Below, in pieces: positions 1-7,662 of a DNA stretch of 64,000 nucleotides; the first letter of the stretch is position 1, and every line of letters begins with the position of its first letter. The stretch lies in the NCBI GenBank assembly GCA_023435725.1, contig JAEYRD010000063.1:1-64000 (forward strand), given 5' to 3'. The notes below the pieces were generated by a model. The model saw nothing but the letters and a program-made list of their open reading frames with translations. It had not been told where the DNA came from and did not search any database. Origin of the DNA: Pseudomonadota bacterium (GTDB lineage Bacteria > Pseudomonadota > Alphaproteobacteria > Rhizobiales > Xanthobacteraceae). A program made the translations under genes and the position numbers.

Positions 1-390
1 TCCCTTGTCGGTGTGCACCAACCAGAGGTTGGTTCTGTCGTCGAATTCGGCCCCAGTCACCTTTGTATTGAACGCGATGTCGCGCTTGAGGTCGTGGCGT
101 TTTGCGACATGTTCGAGGTACTTGAGAATTTCGTGCTGCTCGGGATAGCGTTCGGACCATTCCCACTCTTGCAGCAGCTGCTTGTCCCAGGTGAAGCAGT
201 AGATGTAGGCGTCAGAATCGCAGCGCGCCCCCGGGTAGCGGTTCCAGTACCAGGTGCCGCCGACAGTATCTCCGGTTTCGTATACCCGAACATTCAATCC
301 CAATTTGTCTCTCAGCGACTTCAGCATGTGCAGGCCGGAAAAACCCGCGCCGATCACGACTGCGTCGAAGCGTTGAGTTGCGCTAGCCAT
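1..390 (-). CDS. Flavin-containing (Baeyer-Villiger type) monooxygenase, N-terminal part
   Basis: This is the first 130 codons of a gene whose remainder lies left of the window. The reverse-strand ATG at 388-390 follows a GGAGGAG ribosome site. The product starts MASATQRFDAVVIGAGFSG, a Rossmann FAD-binding GxGxxG loop near residues 14-19, and contains GGTWYWNRYPGARCD, a signature of cyclohexanone/phenylacetone-type monooxygenases. Family members use FAD, NADPH and O2 to turn ketones into esters or lactones, or to oxygenate heteroatoms; they are cytosolic. The BVMO fingerprint and the NADPH domain would lie outside the window, so the substrate cannot be suggested and a related N-hydroxylating flavoprotein is possible. 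The gene reads away from the azoreductase pair. Confidence 0.85.
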   Translation of the reverse strand, partial: MASATQRFDAVVIGAGFSGLHMLKSLRDKLGLNVRVYETGDTVGGTWYWNRYPGARCDSDAYIYCFTWDKQLLQEWEWSERYPEQHEILKYLEHVAKRHDLKRDIAFNTKVTGAEFDDRTNLWLVHTDKG

Positions 391-1019
391 GTGCTCCTCC
401 AGCTCTGTTGCTTGAACCAACGAGACAAACTCCCTGCTGGACATCCCGCAGCAGGGCCCCTTCCGATCCGACAAACACGATGCCGCGTTCAGACCCGTGA
501 AATGCGCGGGGACGGGGAATTGCATCAGGATGGCGCCTGGAATTTTGCGCGATCAAGGCGATCCACTGCACCGCAGGCGCGGTCTGCGCGATCGACGCGC
601 AGGGGCCAACGCAGCGCTCCGGCACACGAGCCTCGATCCGAAAGGAGGAAGCAGCGATGGGCATCTGTCGTGACTCATTCGCGGCGCGCTTTGGGAAGGC
701 TCGCGATACCTATAAGAGCACACACGCTGAGCATTGATCCAGCGAGTTTTGATACGCACAAGGCCGCAGGAGATCGGTACGACAGCAACGCTGTCTCATG
801 CTGCAGCGCTTGAAGTCGTTGATTTGGACACATCTGATGAGCCACCAGGAAGCGACGTCACTCATTGGCTCCACAACCGGCACTCCCCATGCTCTCCGTT
901 GGGAGGGTGATGGTGATGAGTGGTTTCGGGAAGTCTTGTGCGCCCCCGTCGCGCCTTGTGGGAAAGGCGTAGGCCGAGCTTCTGGCAGGCCGCCCCGCCG
1001 GGGCGAGTGTCGGAAACGG
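391..1019. other. Intergenic stretch without a convincing gene
   Basis: About 630 bases between the monooxygenase start and the azoreductase stop. Open frames on both strands lack family resemblance and good start sites, except for a 26-codon frame at 657-737 listed separately. A GC-rich hairpin (GCCCC-GCC-GGGGC, 992-1004) lies just beyond the azoreductase stop and may help end that transcript, but it has no T tract. I see no RNA gene. Confidence 0.5.
657..737 (+). CDS. Possible 26-codon small ORF
   Basis: An ATG at 657 follows a nearly ideal ribosome-binding site (AAAGGAGG, 641-648) at a good distance and opens a 26-codon frame ending at TGA 735-737. The peptide begins MGICRDSFAARFGKARDTY and is polar and basic, with no signal or membrane segment. 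It may be a genuine micropeptide, a leader, or the undamaged start of a decayed gene. The only support is the ribosome site. Confidence 0.25.
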   Translation: MGICRDSFAARFGKARDTYKSTHAEH

Positions 1020-1628
1020 CTAAAGGGCAAGCGCCTCGACAGCGTCCTTCGCCCGCTGCACGGCGCCGGTCGCCAACTCCGGGATGTTCATTCCTTCGAC
1101 CCGGACCGTCTGCACATCCATGATGCCGATGAAGCCGAGGATCTGGCGCAGGTAAGGCTCGACGAAATCCCACGCTTGCCACGGGCCTTCGGTGAAAACA
1201 CCTCCCGACGCGAGCACCAGGATGGCCTTCTTATCCTTCGCCAAGCCGAGAACGCCGCCATCGGCATATTGGAATGTCCGGCCAGGCCGCACGACGAGAT
1301 CGATCCAAGCCTTGAGGGCTGATGGGATACCGAAATTCCACATCGGCGTCGCGACCACCAGAAGATCGGAGGCGAGAAGATCGTCAGTCAGATGGTCCGA
1401 CTGACGCGTCATGGTCTTCAAGCATTCGGCTTCGGCCGGGTCCTTCGTCGCAATGGCATGAAGCGTGGTCGCGTCCAAATGGGGCAACTGCTCTGCGGCC
1501 AAGTCGCAGCGGATGAGCTTCGCGGAAGGGTAACGAGTGGCGAGCCGCGCAGCGAGCGTGTCGGCGACGGCGCGGCTCGCCGATTCCGTTCCTCTCGGGC
1601 TCACTTCGATCATGAGGATCTGTTTCAT
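1020..1628 (-). CDS. azoR: FMN-dependent NADH:quinone oxidoreductase / azoreductase
   Basis: A 202-residue flavodoxin-fold protein of the AzoR/AcpD family, which is usually about 200 residues. Family members bind FMN and use NADH to reduce quinones and azo compounds by two-electron steps in the cytosol, protecting against quinone stress. The N-terminal strand MKQILMIEVSPRGTESASR carries the phosphate-binding loop, and PMWNFGIPSALKAWID around residue 95 is the diagnostic FMN/substrate motif. The start lies 4 bases beyond the stop of the SnoaL-like gene, so the two form an operon. That operon diverges from an HxlR regulator, and HxlR proteins often control quinone- or aldehyde-detoxifying enzymes. 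Confidence 0.9.
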   Translation of the reverse strand: MKQILMIEVSPRGTESASRAVADTLAARLATRYPSAKLIRCDLAAEQLPHLDATTLHAIATKDPAEAECLKTMTRQSDHLTDDLLASDLLVVATPMWNFGIPSALKAWIDLVVRPGRTFQYADGGVLGLAKDKKAILVLASGGVFTEGPWQAWDFVEPYLRQILGFIGIMDVQTVRVEGMNIPELATGAVQRAKDAVEALAL

Positions 1629-1632
1629 GGCG

Positions 1633-2070
1633 TCAACCCCGCGTCTGCGCCGTCAGGGCATTCCAGGCCGCGAGCGAGTCCATGTAGTCGCGCCAATGCG
1701 CGATCTTCCGGTTTTCGATCCTGATGATCGAGCAAAACCGATTGTCGTATTTCACGCCGGTCGAGAGGATCGTCCCGTGGACCTCATATTCGATGACGAT
1801 GGTGGCGCCATCGTCCGCCCGATGGACGACCAGCTTGTCGGCTGATTGCAGCGCGATAGCGCCGACATAACCCTTGAAGGCCGCCATCAGGTCAGTCCGG
1901 CCCGTGATGATGCGCGGCCAGCCGGGCACATCGTAGAGAACTTCGTAGATCGTCGCATCGGTGAGGGTGTCGAAGAAGTGCCCGCCGTCGACGAGGTCGC
2001 CGAGCGCGTTCCGGACCAAGTCGAAGTAGGGGACGGCAGGCGCGTAGGCGGCGTATTTGGGGTGGGGCAT
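1633..2070 (-). CDS. SnoaL/NTF2-like protein
   Basis: A 145-residue single-domain protein with the cone-shaped NTF2/SnoaL pattern: N-terminal helices (YFDLVRNALGDLVDGGHFFD), central VLYDVPGWPRIITGR and a C-terminal sheet ending IENRKIAHWRDYMDSL, as in polyketide-cyclase-like and limonene-epoxide-hydrolase-like relatives. There is no signal peptide. Members either hydrolyse or isomerise small molecules or only bind them, so the activity is open. It is the first gene of a two-gene operon with azoR and faces the HxlR regulator across about 113 bases. Confidence 0.7.
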   Translation of the reverse strand: MPHPKYAAYAPAVPYFDLVRNALGDLVDGGHFFDTLTDATIYEVLYDVPGWPRIITGRTDLMAAFKGYVGAIALQSADKLVVHRADDGATIVIEYEVHGTILSTGVKYDNRFCSIIRIENRKIAHWRDYMDSLAAWNALTAQTRG

Positions 2071-2164
2071 CTGGCTCTCCGCAGTTTGACAAGTTGCTTA
2101 CCGAATGAGAGCCACATATAAATCGGAAGCTTGCCTCGCAGAAGGAGGCACTTTCAGATCAGTC

Positions 2165-2182
2165 ACTTACGCCGAGGTAAGT
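2165..2182. promoter_or_regulatory. Candidate HxlR operator (ACTTAC-6-GTAAGT)
   Basis: A perfect 6-bp inverted repeat with a 6-bp spacer ends one base before the regulator's ATG and overlaps its ribosome-binding site (GAGGTAAG). A related half-site CTTACC occurs at 2097-2102, near the start of the opposite operon. HxlR proteins bind such dyads as dimers, so autoregulation together with control of the azoR operon is inferred. Confidence 0.45.
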
Positions 2183-2183
2183 C

Positions 2184-2606
2184 ATGGGAAAGCCGAACCC
2201 GATCAGGCAACTGGATCCTGCGGCAGTTTGCAGGAGCTCGGACCCGTTGGCGGTCCGGGAGTTGCTGACCAAGATTGGCGACAAGTGGACAATCTTCGTC
2301 GTGCTCTCGCTTGATCTGCTCGGTGGCCGTGCCCGTTTTTCCGAACTCGAACGCGCCGTGCCCGGGATTTCGCAGCGGATGCTGTCCACTACGCTGAAGA
2401 ATCTTGAACGCGACGGACTAGCGATACGGGAAGTATTCCCGGAGGTACCACCCCGCGTCGAATACGAAATGACAAAGCTCGGGAAGAGCCTGCTACGCCC
2501 AACGCAAGGGCTTGTCGATTGGGCCAAGGAAAACTGGGAAGACGTTCGACAAGCACAATCGAGATACGACGCGGGTAGCCCCTGGCGCCGTGAGAAGAGC
2601 ACCTAG
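2184..2606 (+). CDS. HxlR-family winged-helix transcriptional regulator
   Basis: A 140-residue regulator. The HxlR domain covers about residues 20-110: the opening region includes VRELLTKIGDKWTIFVVLSL, the recognition region includes RFSELERAVPGISQRMLS, and the wing carries PRVEYEMTKLGKSL. A single cysteine (Cys17) lies at the position where several HxlR proteins sense aldehydes, quinones or disulfide stress. The protein would bind DNA as a dimer. It is divergent from the SnoaL-like/azoR operon, the classic layout for a local regulator. The start is supported by the GAGGT ribosome site. Confidence 0.88.
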   Translation: MGKPNPIRQLDPAAVCRSSDPLAVRELLTKIGDKWTIFVVLSLDLLGGRARFSELERAVPGISQRMLSTTLKNLERDGLAIREVFPEVPPRVEYEMTKLGKSLLRPTQGLVDWAKENWEDVRQAQSRYDAGSPWRREKST

Positions 2607-2644
2607 CAGAGCCGGTCGCCATTCTGGTGATCGACGACACCGCG

Positions 2645-2981
2645 CGGCTGCGGTACGGCTGCAAGCCGAACGCCGTCCACATTCGGCGGATCGTGGTATG
2701 AGAAAAGCCAGTTCCGCAGCTATCGAGTGGATCGACCAGTGCATCACGTCGGGCGGTGTCGTACGCAATGTCCGCTCGATTACCTCTGCAACCTGATCGT
2801 CCTCGATGGTTCGAGGGCGGCCAGGGCGGGCTTCGTCAAGCAGGCCATCACAGCGATCCTTCAAGAATCGGCGGCGCCACTTGCCAAGGGTGTGTTCATG
2901 GATGCCAAGTTCGGCAGCCACAGACCCGCTTGGCAGACCATCTGCACATCGCAGGATCGCGCGGCACCACTCAGATAGCGA
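2645..2981 (-). pseudogene. IS630-family transposase remnant, frameshifted
   Basis: On the reverse strand a reading frame without its own start gives the N-terminal DNA-binding part of an IS630-type transposase: LSEWCRAILRCADGLPSGSV, then VAAELGIHEHTLGKWRRRFL and DEARPGRPRTIEDDQVAEVI. Near 2703 one base appears lost, because family-like sequence (HTTIRRMWTAFGLQPYRS) resumes in the next frame. Everything after that, including the DDE catalytic domain, is missing. No inverted repeats or target duplication could be found, so this is an old, immobile fragment. Confidence 0.75.
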
Positions 2982-3169
2982 TCAGGCTACACGATGACGA
3001 CGTACTTGCCTCTCCAAGTACGCCCGCTAAGTACGCCCGCTCCTGCGGACTGAGCACTAACGGCGCGATCGGCCGGCCTCGCGCACCTGCATTCGCCACC
3101 AGCACTCTCCTCTCTAGTCTCTAGAGATTCGAGCAATCAGCTAATGCGACGAATTTGCGTGCCAGATGA
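2982..3169. repeat. Intergenic spacer with a 13-bp tandem duplication and inverted repeats
   Basis: AAGTACGCCCGCT occurs twice in perfect tandem (3016-3041). GTACTTG (3002-3008) pairs with CAAGTAC (3015-3021). CTCTAGTCTCTAGAG is a small palindrome near 3112-3126. No gene is visible; the spacer lies between the transposase remnant and the stop of the hemC-like gene. Confidence 0.5.
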
Positions 3170-4150
3170 CTAGCGCGGCCGGCTGCGCTCGATGATCTCG
3201 GCGGCTCCCTTACCCAGCAAATCCAGTCCCACCGCGCGGCCGAGCTCGCGCGGGCGGTTGGCTGGGCCTGCGCGCGTGGCTTCGATGATGGTGTTGCCGG
3301 AGAGGTCGAGCACGGATGCGGTCAGCGACATCTGATCGCCTGCGATGGTCGAAAAACCGGCGACCGGCGAATTGCAGTGGCCGTTCAGCACCCACAGCAC
3401 CTCGCGTTCGGCATCGGCAGAGGCGTGGGCTGTGGGATCGTCGATCGATGCGAGGATGCGCCTTGTCTGCCAGTCCTGCGCCGCGCATTCGACGGCGACG
3501 ATGCCCTGCCCCGCCGCGGGCAGCATCTCCGCCGCAGTAAACTCATAGGCGATGCGGCTGGCGAGACCGACGCGGTCGAGACCCGAACGCGCCATGATCA
3601 GCGCGTCCGCGGGTCCCACCGTGCCGCCATCCGGCAGACGCTGCCTCTCGCCATTGTCGAGCTTGCGCACGCGCGTGTCGGCCGCGCCGCGAAAGTGGAT
3701 GATTTCGACGTCCGGAAACAGACGACGTGCATAGGCGGCACGACGGACGGCGTTGGTGCCGATCTTGAAACCCTTGCCCCGCGACTGCCGCAGCGCCTCG
3801 ATCGTCACGCCTTCGCGCAGCACCAGAGCGTCACCGGGAGGATCGCGCGACAGCGTGGCGCCGATGACGAGGCCGGGCGTATCCTCGTTGCCCGGCATGT
3901 CCTTCAGCGAGTGCATCGCCGCCTGCAATTCGCCAGACAGCACGGCGGCACGGATCTGCGCCACGAACGCGCCGCCCTTGCCGCCATGCGATAGCAGCTT
4001 GCTGGTCTGGTCGATATCGCCCGTGGTGTCGAACTTGACGATCTCGACATCGAGATCGGGCATGGCAGCGGTCAGGCGGCGCGCAATCTCTTCCGTCTGC
4101 GCCATCGCCATCGCGCTCTTGCGGGTGCCGATCTTGAATCGAGTAGCCAA
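3170..4150 (-). CDS. hemC: Hydroxymethylbilane synthase (porphobilinogen deaminase), divergent form
   Basis: A 326-residue HemC-family protein. It would polymerise four porphobilinogens into hydroxymethylbilane in tetrapyrrole synthesis. The N-terminus has FKIGTRKSAMAMAQ, the catalytic aspartate lies in HSLKDMPG (Asp84) and the substrate-binding arginine pair in GTNAVRR (136-137). The cofactor-carrying cysteine lies in LNGHCNSPVAGF (Cys259), where the usual motif is GGCxxPIG; GTSSLRR is likewise altered to GTNAVRR. Chemistry residues are kept but flanks are unusual, suggesting a paralogue or acquired copy. The start appears to be TTG at 4150 preceded by AAAGGAC. It stands alone, without hemD or hemE beside it. 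Confidence 0.85.
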   Translation of the reverse strand: MATRFKIGTRKSAMAMAQTEEIARRLTAAMPDLDVEIVKFDTTGDIDQTSKLLSHGGKGGAFVAQIRAAVLSGELQAAMHSLKDMPGNEDTPGLVIGATLSRDPPGDALVLREGVTIEALRQSRGKGFKIGTNAVRRAAYARRLFPDVEIIHFRGAADTRVRKLDNGERQRLPDGGTVGPADALIMARSGLDRVGLASRIAYEFTAAEMLPAAGQGIVAVECAAQDWQTRRILASIDDPTAHASADAEREVLWVLNGHCNSPVAGFSTIAGDQMSLTASVLDLSGNTIIEATRAGPANRPRELGRAVGLDLLGKGAAEIIERSRPR

Positions 4151-4182
4151 GTCTTCGTCCTTTCAACGCAAATGGTTTGTTG

Positions 4183-4279
4183 GAGCGTGATCTCCGCGCA
4201 AACGCGTTCCGCTTTTGTCGCGAGGGAAAACCGGTTCCCACTTTGCGCCAACGCGCCCGTTGGATCCGGATCATGCTCT
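4183..4279. repeat. Intergenic palindromic repeat element
   Basis: The stretch from GAGCGTGATC to GGATCATGCTC has complementary ends and an internal AAAACCGGTTCCCACTT core. From memory it matches a dispersed repeat family frequent between genes in Bradyrhizobium and Rhodopseudomonas. It touches the GMC gene's stop codon and could form a long hairpin in RNA. Confidence 0.6.
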
Positions 4280-5903
4280 AACGCGCATCTTCCAATATCA
4301 TGTCGGAGGCCTTTTCGGCGATCATGATGATCGGCGCATTGGTGTTCCCCGACACGAGGTCCGGCATGATCGAACCGTCGACGACACGGAGGCCTTCGAG
4401 CCCCCTCACCTTCAGCCGCTGGTCGACCACCGCGAGCGCATCGTTGCCCATACGACAGGTCGAGGTCGGATGGTAGATGGTGCTGCCGCGCTCGCGGCAA
4501 TAATCCAGAAGTTCGGCATCCGTGGATACCTTCGCCCCGGGATCGTACTCGTTGACCACGAACGGCTTCATCGCCGGCGCATTCAGGATCTTGCGCAGGA
4601 TCTTCAGGGCTTCGACGTTGGTGGTGCGATCGGTCTCGGTCGACATGTAGTTGATGCGGATCTCCGGCGGCACGGTCGGATCCGCGCTCTTGATGCGCAG
4701 GCTGCCGCGGCTTTCAGGGCGGAGCTGGCACACCGAGGCGGTGAAACCGGAGAAATCATGCAGCTTCTCGCCCATCTTGTCGGTCGAGAACGGCAGGAAG
4801 TGCACCTGGATGTCGGGCGAAGCCAGCCGCGGATTGGTCTTGAAGAACGCGCCCGCGGTGCCCGCCGCGATCGTCAGCCAGCCCTGGCGAAACAGCGCAT
4901 AGCGCGCACCGGCCAGCGTACGGCGGAGCGGATTGTTGACGGTGTCGTTCAGCGTGATCTTCTGCGAGCAGCGCATCACGACGCGGACCTGCATGTGGTC
5001 CTGGAGGTCATGGCCGACGCCCTGCGCATCGAGCACCACATCGATGCCGTGCTTGCGCAGGAGATCGGCAGGACCAACGCCCGAGAGCTGGAGCAGCTGC
5101 GGCGAGTTGTAGGCGCCACTCGACAGCACGATCTCCTTGCGCGCCCGGGCGCGGCGCACGGCTGCGCCTTGCCTGTATTCGACGCCGACGGCGCGACGTC
5201 CCTCGAACAGGACGCGCTGGCCGAGCGCGGAGGTCTCGACCGTGAGATTGCCACGTGTCTTCGCGGGACCGAGATAGGCCACCGACGTCGAGGCGCGGCG
5301 ACCGTTGCGCGTCGTGGTCTGGAACAGGCCGACGCCTTCCTGCGTGGCGCCGTTGAAATCAGGATTGTAGGGCAGACCGGTCTCGACCGCGGCATCGATG
5401 AAAGCCTTCGACAGCGGATCGGTCACGACCATGTTGGAGACCGGCAGCGGACCGCCAGCGCCATGGTACTGGTCTGCGCCGCGCGACTGGTTCTCGGCCT
5501 TCTTGAAATAGGGCAGCACGTCATCGTAGCCCCAGCCGGCGTTGCCGCGCTGGCGCCAGCGGTCGTAGTCCTCGTGCTGGCCGCGGACATAGAGCAGGCC
5601 GTTGATCGAGCTCGAGCCGCCGAGCGTCTTGCCGCGCGGCTGGAACACCTGGCGCCCCTTCAGCTCGGGCTCCGGCTCGGTCTGGTACATCCAGTTGACA
5701 GTCTTCTCCTTGAACAGTTTTCCATAGCCGAGCGGCACGTGGATCCAGATGTTGGAATCCTTCGGGCCGGCCTCGAGCAGCAGCACCTTGTGCTTGCCGT
5801 TCGCCGACAGCCGGTTTGCGAGCACGCAGCCGGCCGAGCCGGCGCCGACGATGATGTAGTCGAATTCGGGATCGGACGGCGCGAGGGAGGAATTTGCGTT
5901 CAT
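4278..5903 (-). CDS. GMC-family FAD oxidoreductase (choline/alcohol dehydrogenase-like)
   Basis: A 541-residue glucose-methanol-choline oxidoreductase, close to BetA/AlkJ in length. The FAD-binding loop is DYIIVGAGSAGCVLANRLS near residue 15, and the first GMC signature is around GKTLGGSSSINGLLYVRG (about 95-112). The C-terminus carries the active-site histidine region (STIYHPTSTCRMG) and RVVDGSIMPDLVSGNTNAPI, the second signature. Members oxidise primary or polyethylene-glycol-type alcohols using bound FAD; the substrate is not predictable. It is in line with the TetR gene upstream, but the two are separated by a strong hairpin repeat, so separate transcription is likely. Confidence 0.88.
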   Translation of the reverse strand: MNANSSLAPSDPEFDYIIVGAGSAGCVLANRLSANGKHKVLLLEAGPKDSNIWIHVPLGYGKLFKEKTVNWMYQTEPEPELKGRQVFQPRGKTLGGSSSINGLLYVRGQHEDYDRWRQRGNAGWGYDDVLPYFKKAENQSRGADQYHGAGGPLPVSNMVVTDPLSKAFIDAAVETGLPYNPDFNGATQEGVGLFQTTTRNGRRASTSVAYLGPAKTRGNLTVETSALGQRVLFEGRRAVGVEYRQGAAVRRARARKEIVLSSGAYNSPQLLQLSGVGPADLLRKHGIDVVLDAQGVGHDLQDHMQVRVVMRCSQKITLNDTVNNPLRRTLAGARYALFRQGWLTIAAGTAGAFFKTNPRLASPDIQVHFLPFSTDKMGEKLHDFSGFTASVCQLRPESRGSLRIKSADPTVPPEIRINYMSTETDRTTNVEALKILRKILNAPAMKPFVVNEYDPGAKVSTDAELLDYCRERGSTIYHPTSTCRMGNDALAVVDQRLKVRGLEGLRVVDGSIMPDLVSGNTNAPIIMIAEKASDMILEDAR

Positions 5904-5950
5904 GCGCTACTAGTCTTCTTGTTGGTGTGGGCGTTTCCAGTGTCGTCAGT

Positions 5951-6055
5951 AGAGCCCAGTTCCGATGGAATCGGAACGGGGCTCTGGATTCTTGTTTGGG
6001 CGCGTTTTCTTTACGCGAACCGGTATCCACTTCGCTCGAAAACGCTTTAGCACAA
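5951..6055. repeat. Palindromic repeat element with strong hairpin
   Basis: AGAGCCC/GTTCCGAT pairs with ATCGGAAC/GGGCTCT (5951-5985, one mismatch), followed by GCGCGTTTTCTTTACGCG and ACCGGTATCCACTTCGCTCG. I recall this as a second common Bradyrhizobium intergenic repeat. It fills the gap between the tetR stop and the GMC start and could act as a transcription terminator or RNA-stability element for the tetR transcript. Confidence 0.6.
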
Positions 6056-6646
6056 TCATGCGGAGAGGCGCAGCGCCTCGACCAGCGACTTGAACGCACG
6101 GGCATATTCCGCGCCCGCCCTTGCGATATCGGCGCGTCCGGCGCAGGCGACCGCCGCTTCTGTGACCGCGCCGAGCAGGAGCCGCGCCAGCGGCTCGACC
6201 GGCTGCCGGGCGATCAGGCCGGCTTCCATGGCGGCCGCGATCGCGCGCGGCAACTTGCCGCCGAAATGCCTGGCGTCGATCTCGCGCCAGCGCTCCCAGC
6301 CCAGCACGGCCGGGCCGTCGCGCAGGATGATCCGGCCGGTCGGGCCCTTGGCGGTCGCGGCAAAGTAATGCTGGGTGCCGGCGACCATGGCCGCGAGCAC
6401 ATCCTTCTCGGCCCGCGCAGCGCCGTCGATCTCGGCAACGAGATCGCGCGAGACCTGTTCGAAGACGGCTTCGAACACCGCTTCCTTGGTCTTGAAGTGA
6501 TGATAGACGGCGCCCTTGGCGATGCGGGCTGCTGCCGCAATCTCGTCCATGGTGGTGGCGGCAAAACCTTGCGTACCAAACAGGCGGCGCGCCGCCGTCA
6601 GGATCGCCTCCGATGTCGCGGCCCGCCGCTCCGCCTGTTTTGCCAT
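6056..6646 (-). CDS. TetR-family transcriptional repressor
   Basis: A 196-residue TetR-family regulator. The helix-turn-helix occupies about residues 10-55, with TTMDEIAAAARIAKGAVYHH followed by FKTKEAVFEAVF, the standard TetR signature. The C-terminal two thirds form the variable ligand-binding and dimerisation domain. It diverges from the NTF2-like gene, and two palindromes lie between them, so it probably represses itself and that gene. Whether the GMC oxidoreductase behind it belongs to its regulon is uncertain. The ligand is unknown. Confidence 0.88.
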   Translation of the reverse strand: MAKQAERRAATSEAILTAARRLFGTQGFAATTMDEIAAAARIAKGAVYHHFKTKEAVFEAVFEQVSRDLVAEIDGAARAEKDVLAAMVAGTQHYFAATAKGPTGRIILRDGPAVLGWERWREIDARHFGGKLPRAIAAAMEAGLIARQPVEPLARLLLGAVTEAAVACAGRADIARAGAEYARAFKSLVEALRLSA

Positions 6647-6695
6647 GGCTCTCGTCTAATCCAATTCGGCCTATGCTGCCAGTTGACTTTTCGAC

Positions 6696-6724
6696 TACCG
6701 GTCGGTATTTACAGACTGTCAGTC
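6696..6724. promoter_or_regulatory. Paired palindromes, candidate TetR operator
   Basis: TACCG-GT-CGGTA (6696-6707) and GACTG-T-CAGTC (6714-6724) are both perfect palindromes, with centres about 17.5 bp apart. They lie in the divergent promoter region between the TetR gene and the NTF2-like gene. Two dimers bound on nearly opposite DNA faces are a plausible reading. Confidence 0.5.
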
Positions 6725-6746
6725 GGTTTTAGCCGTGAGGTGTGCC

Positions 6747-7112
6747 ATGCCCAGCCGTGACGTCGTCGAAGCGTTTGCACAGCGGCTGGAAGAAGGGGAT
6801 TTCATCGCGGCGATCGAGCAGTTCTATACGTCTGACGCTGCGACCTACGAGAACAACGCCGCGCCGACGGTCGGTCGCGACAAGCTCGTCGCCAAGGAGC
6901 GCGGCGTGCTGGCCGCCTCCAGGGAAGTCAAGGCCGTCCGCATCGGACCAAGCCTGATCGAGGGCGACAACGTCGCCACGCGCTGGACCTTCAGCTTCAC
7001 CAATGCCGAAGGCGTCACTCGCACGCTGGAGGAGATCGCGTGGCAGACATGGCAGGGCGACAAGCTCGTCGAGGAACGGTTCTTCTACGATCCGAAGCAG
7101 CTGGGGCGCTGA
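6747..7112 (+). CDS. NTF2/SnoaL-like protein
   Basis: A 121-residue NTF2-like domain protein starting MPSRDVVEAFAQRLEEGDF. It has the helical N-terminus, the YENNAAPTVGRDKLVAKERG segment and the closing sheet WQTWQGDKLVEERFFYD typical of nuclear transport factor 2-like proteins. It is cytosolic with no signal peptide. The ATG at 6747 is favoured over an in-frame GTG at 6735 because GAGGTG sits at correct spacing. Its promoter is shared with the divergent TetR gene, so it is probably a direct target. No enzymatic role can be assigned. Confidence 0.72.
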   Translation: MPSRDVVEAFAQRLEEGDFIAAIEQFYTSDAATYENNAAPTVGRDKLVAKERGVLAASREVKAVRIGPSLIEGDNVATRWTFSFTNAEGVTRTLEEIAWQTWQGDKLVEERFFYDPKQLGR

Positions 7113-7662
7113 TGCGCTCCGAAGCTGCTCGACCCGAAGCATCGCGCGACCTACGCGGCCTAAGCCTATGTGGGGAGGTCCGCTTTTGGCGTTGAAGCAG
7201 AGTTATGCATTCAACCCCGACGTTTCCCCTTTCGACCCTGGCCGTGTGAAAAGCCGCACAACCAAGACCCAACGCGGACATTGGGACGAGTGTAGGGGAT
7301 TGTTTGCCCAGGCTCACTCACGGTCTCGCCAAGAAGTGTAGGCTTCACAGGTCGACCAAGGCGCTCCTCGTGGAATCGACGAGACGGGGCGAACTCATCA
7401 CGCTTATTGACGGTTCGGGCACTCCTCCGTTTGCGGCACACGCGAAGGAGTCAATGCCGGTGGTGGGCTTCCCGGGTATTGGTCCATCAGCGCTGTCATA
7501 CATTGCCTCGCTGCCGCGACGGCGGCGCCATTCGCTGCCCGCGCGGACGGGCGCTGAGATCAAAATCGCACGATAACGTGTGCCGGGATGCCTCCGCACT
7601 GATTTCTCCGCGTGCGAATTCGATCTAACATCGAAGCAGAAGTACCTGCGGGGGCACCAAAC
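7113..7662. other. Intergenic region without supportable gene
   Basis: About 550 bases between the NTF2-like gene and the HlyD gene. Several frames are open on both strands but none shows family resemblance, a good ribosome site or consistent coding character. It should contain the promoter for the exporter operon. A degenerate repeat-like segment lies around 7170-7285. Confidence 0.4.

Noticed and set aside
383..664. Leftward 93-codon frame after the monooxygenase start
   Set aside because: No ribosome site, no family resemblance, and it overlaps the monooxygenase start.
13..813. Rightward open frame of about 266 codons at the left edge
   Set aside because: It overlaps the monooxygenase start on the other strand, whose FAD and GGTWYWNRYPG motifs are decisive.
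4215..6050. Long rightward open frame of about 610 codons
   Set aside because: It lies fully antisense to the GMC oxidoreductase, which has clear family motifs. The antisense product is His/Arg/Asp-rich and matches nothing, as expected of a shadow in GC-rich DNA.
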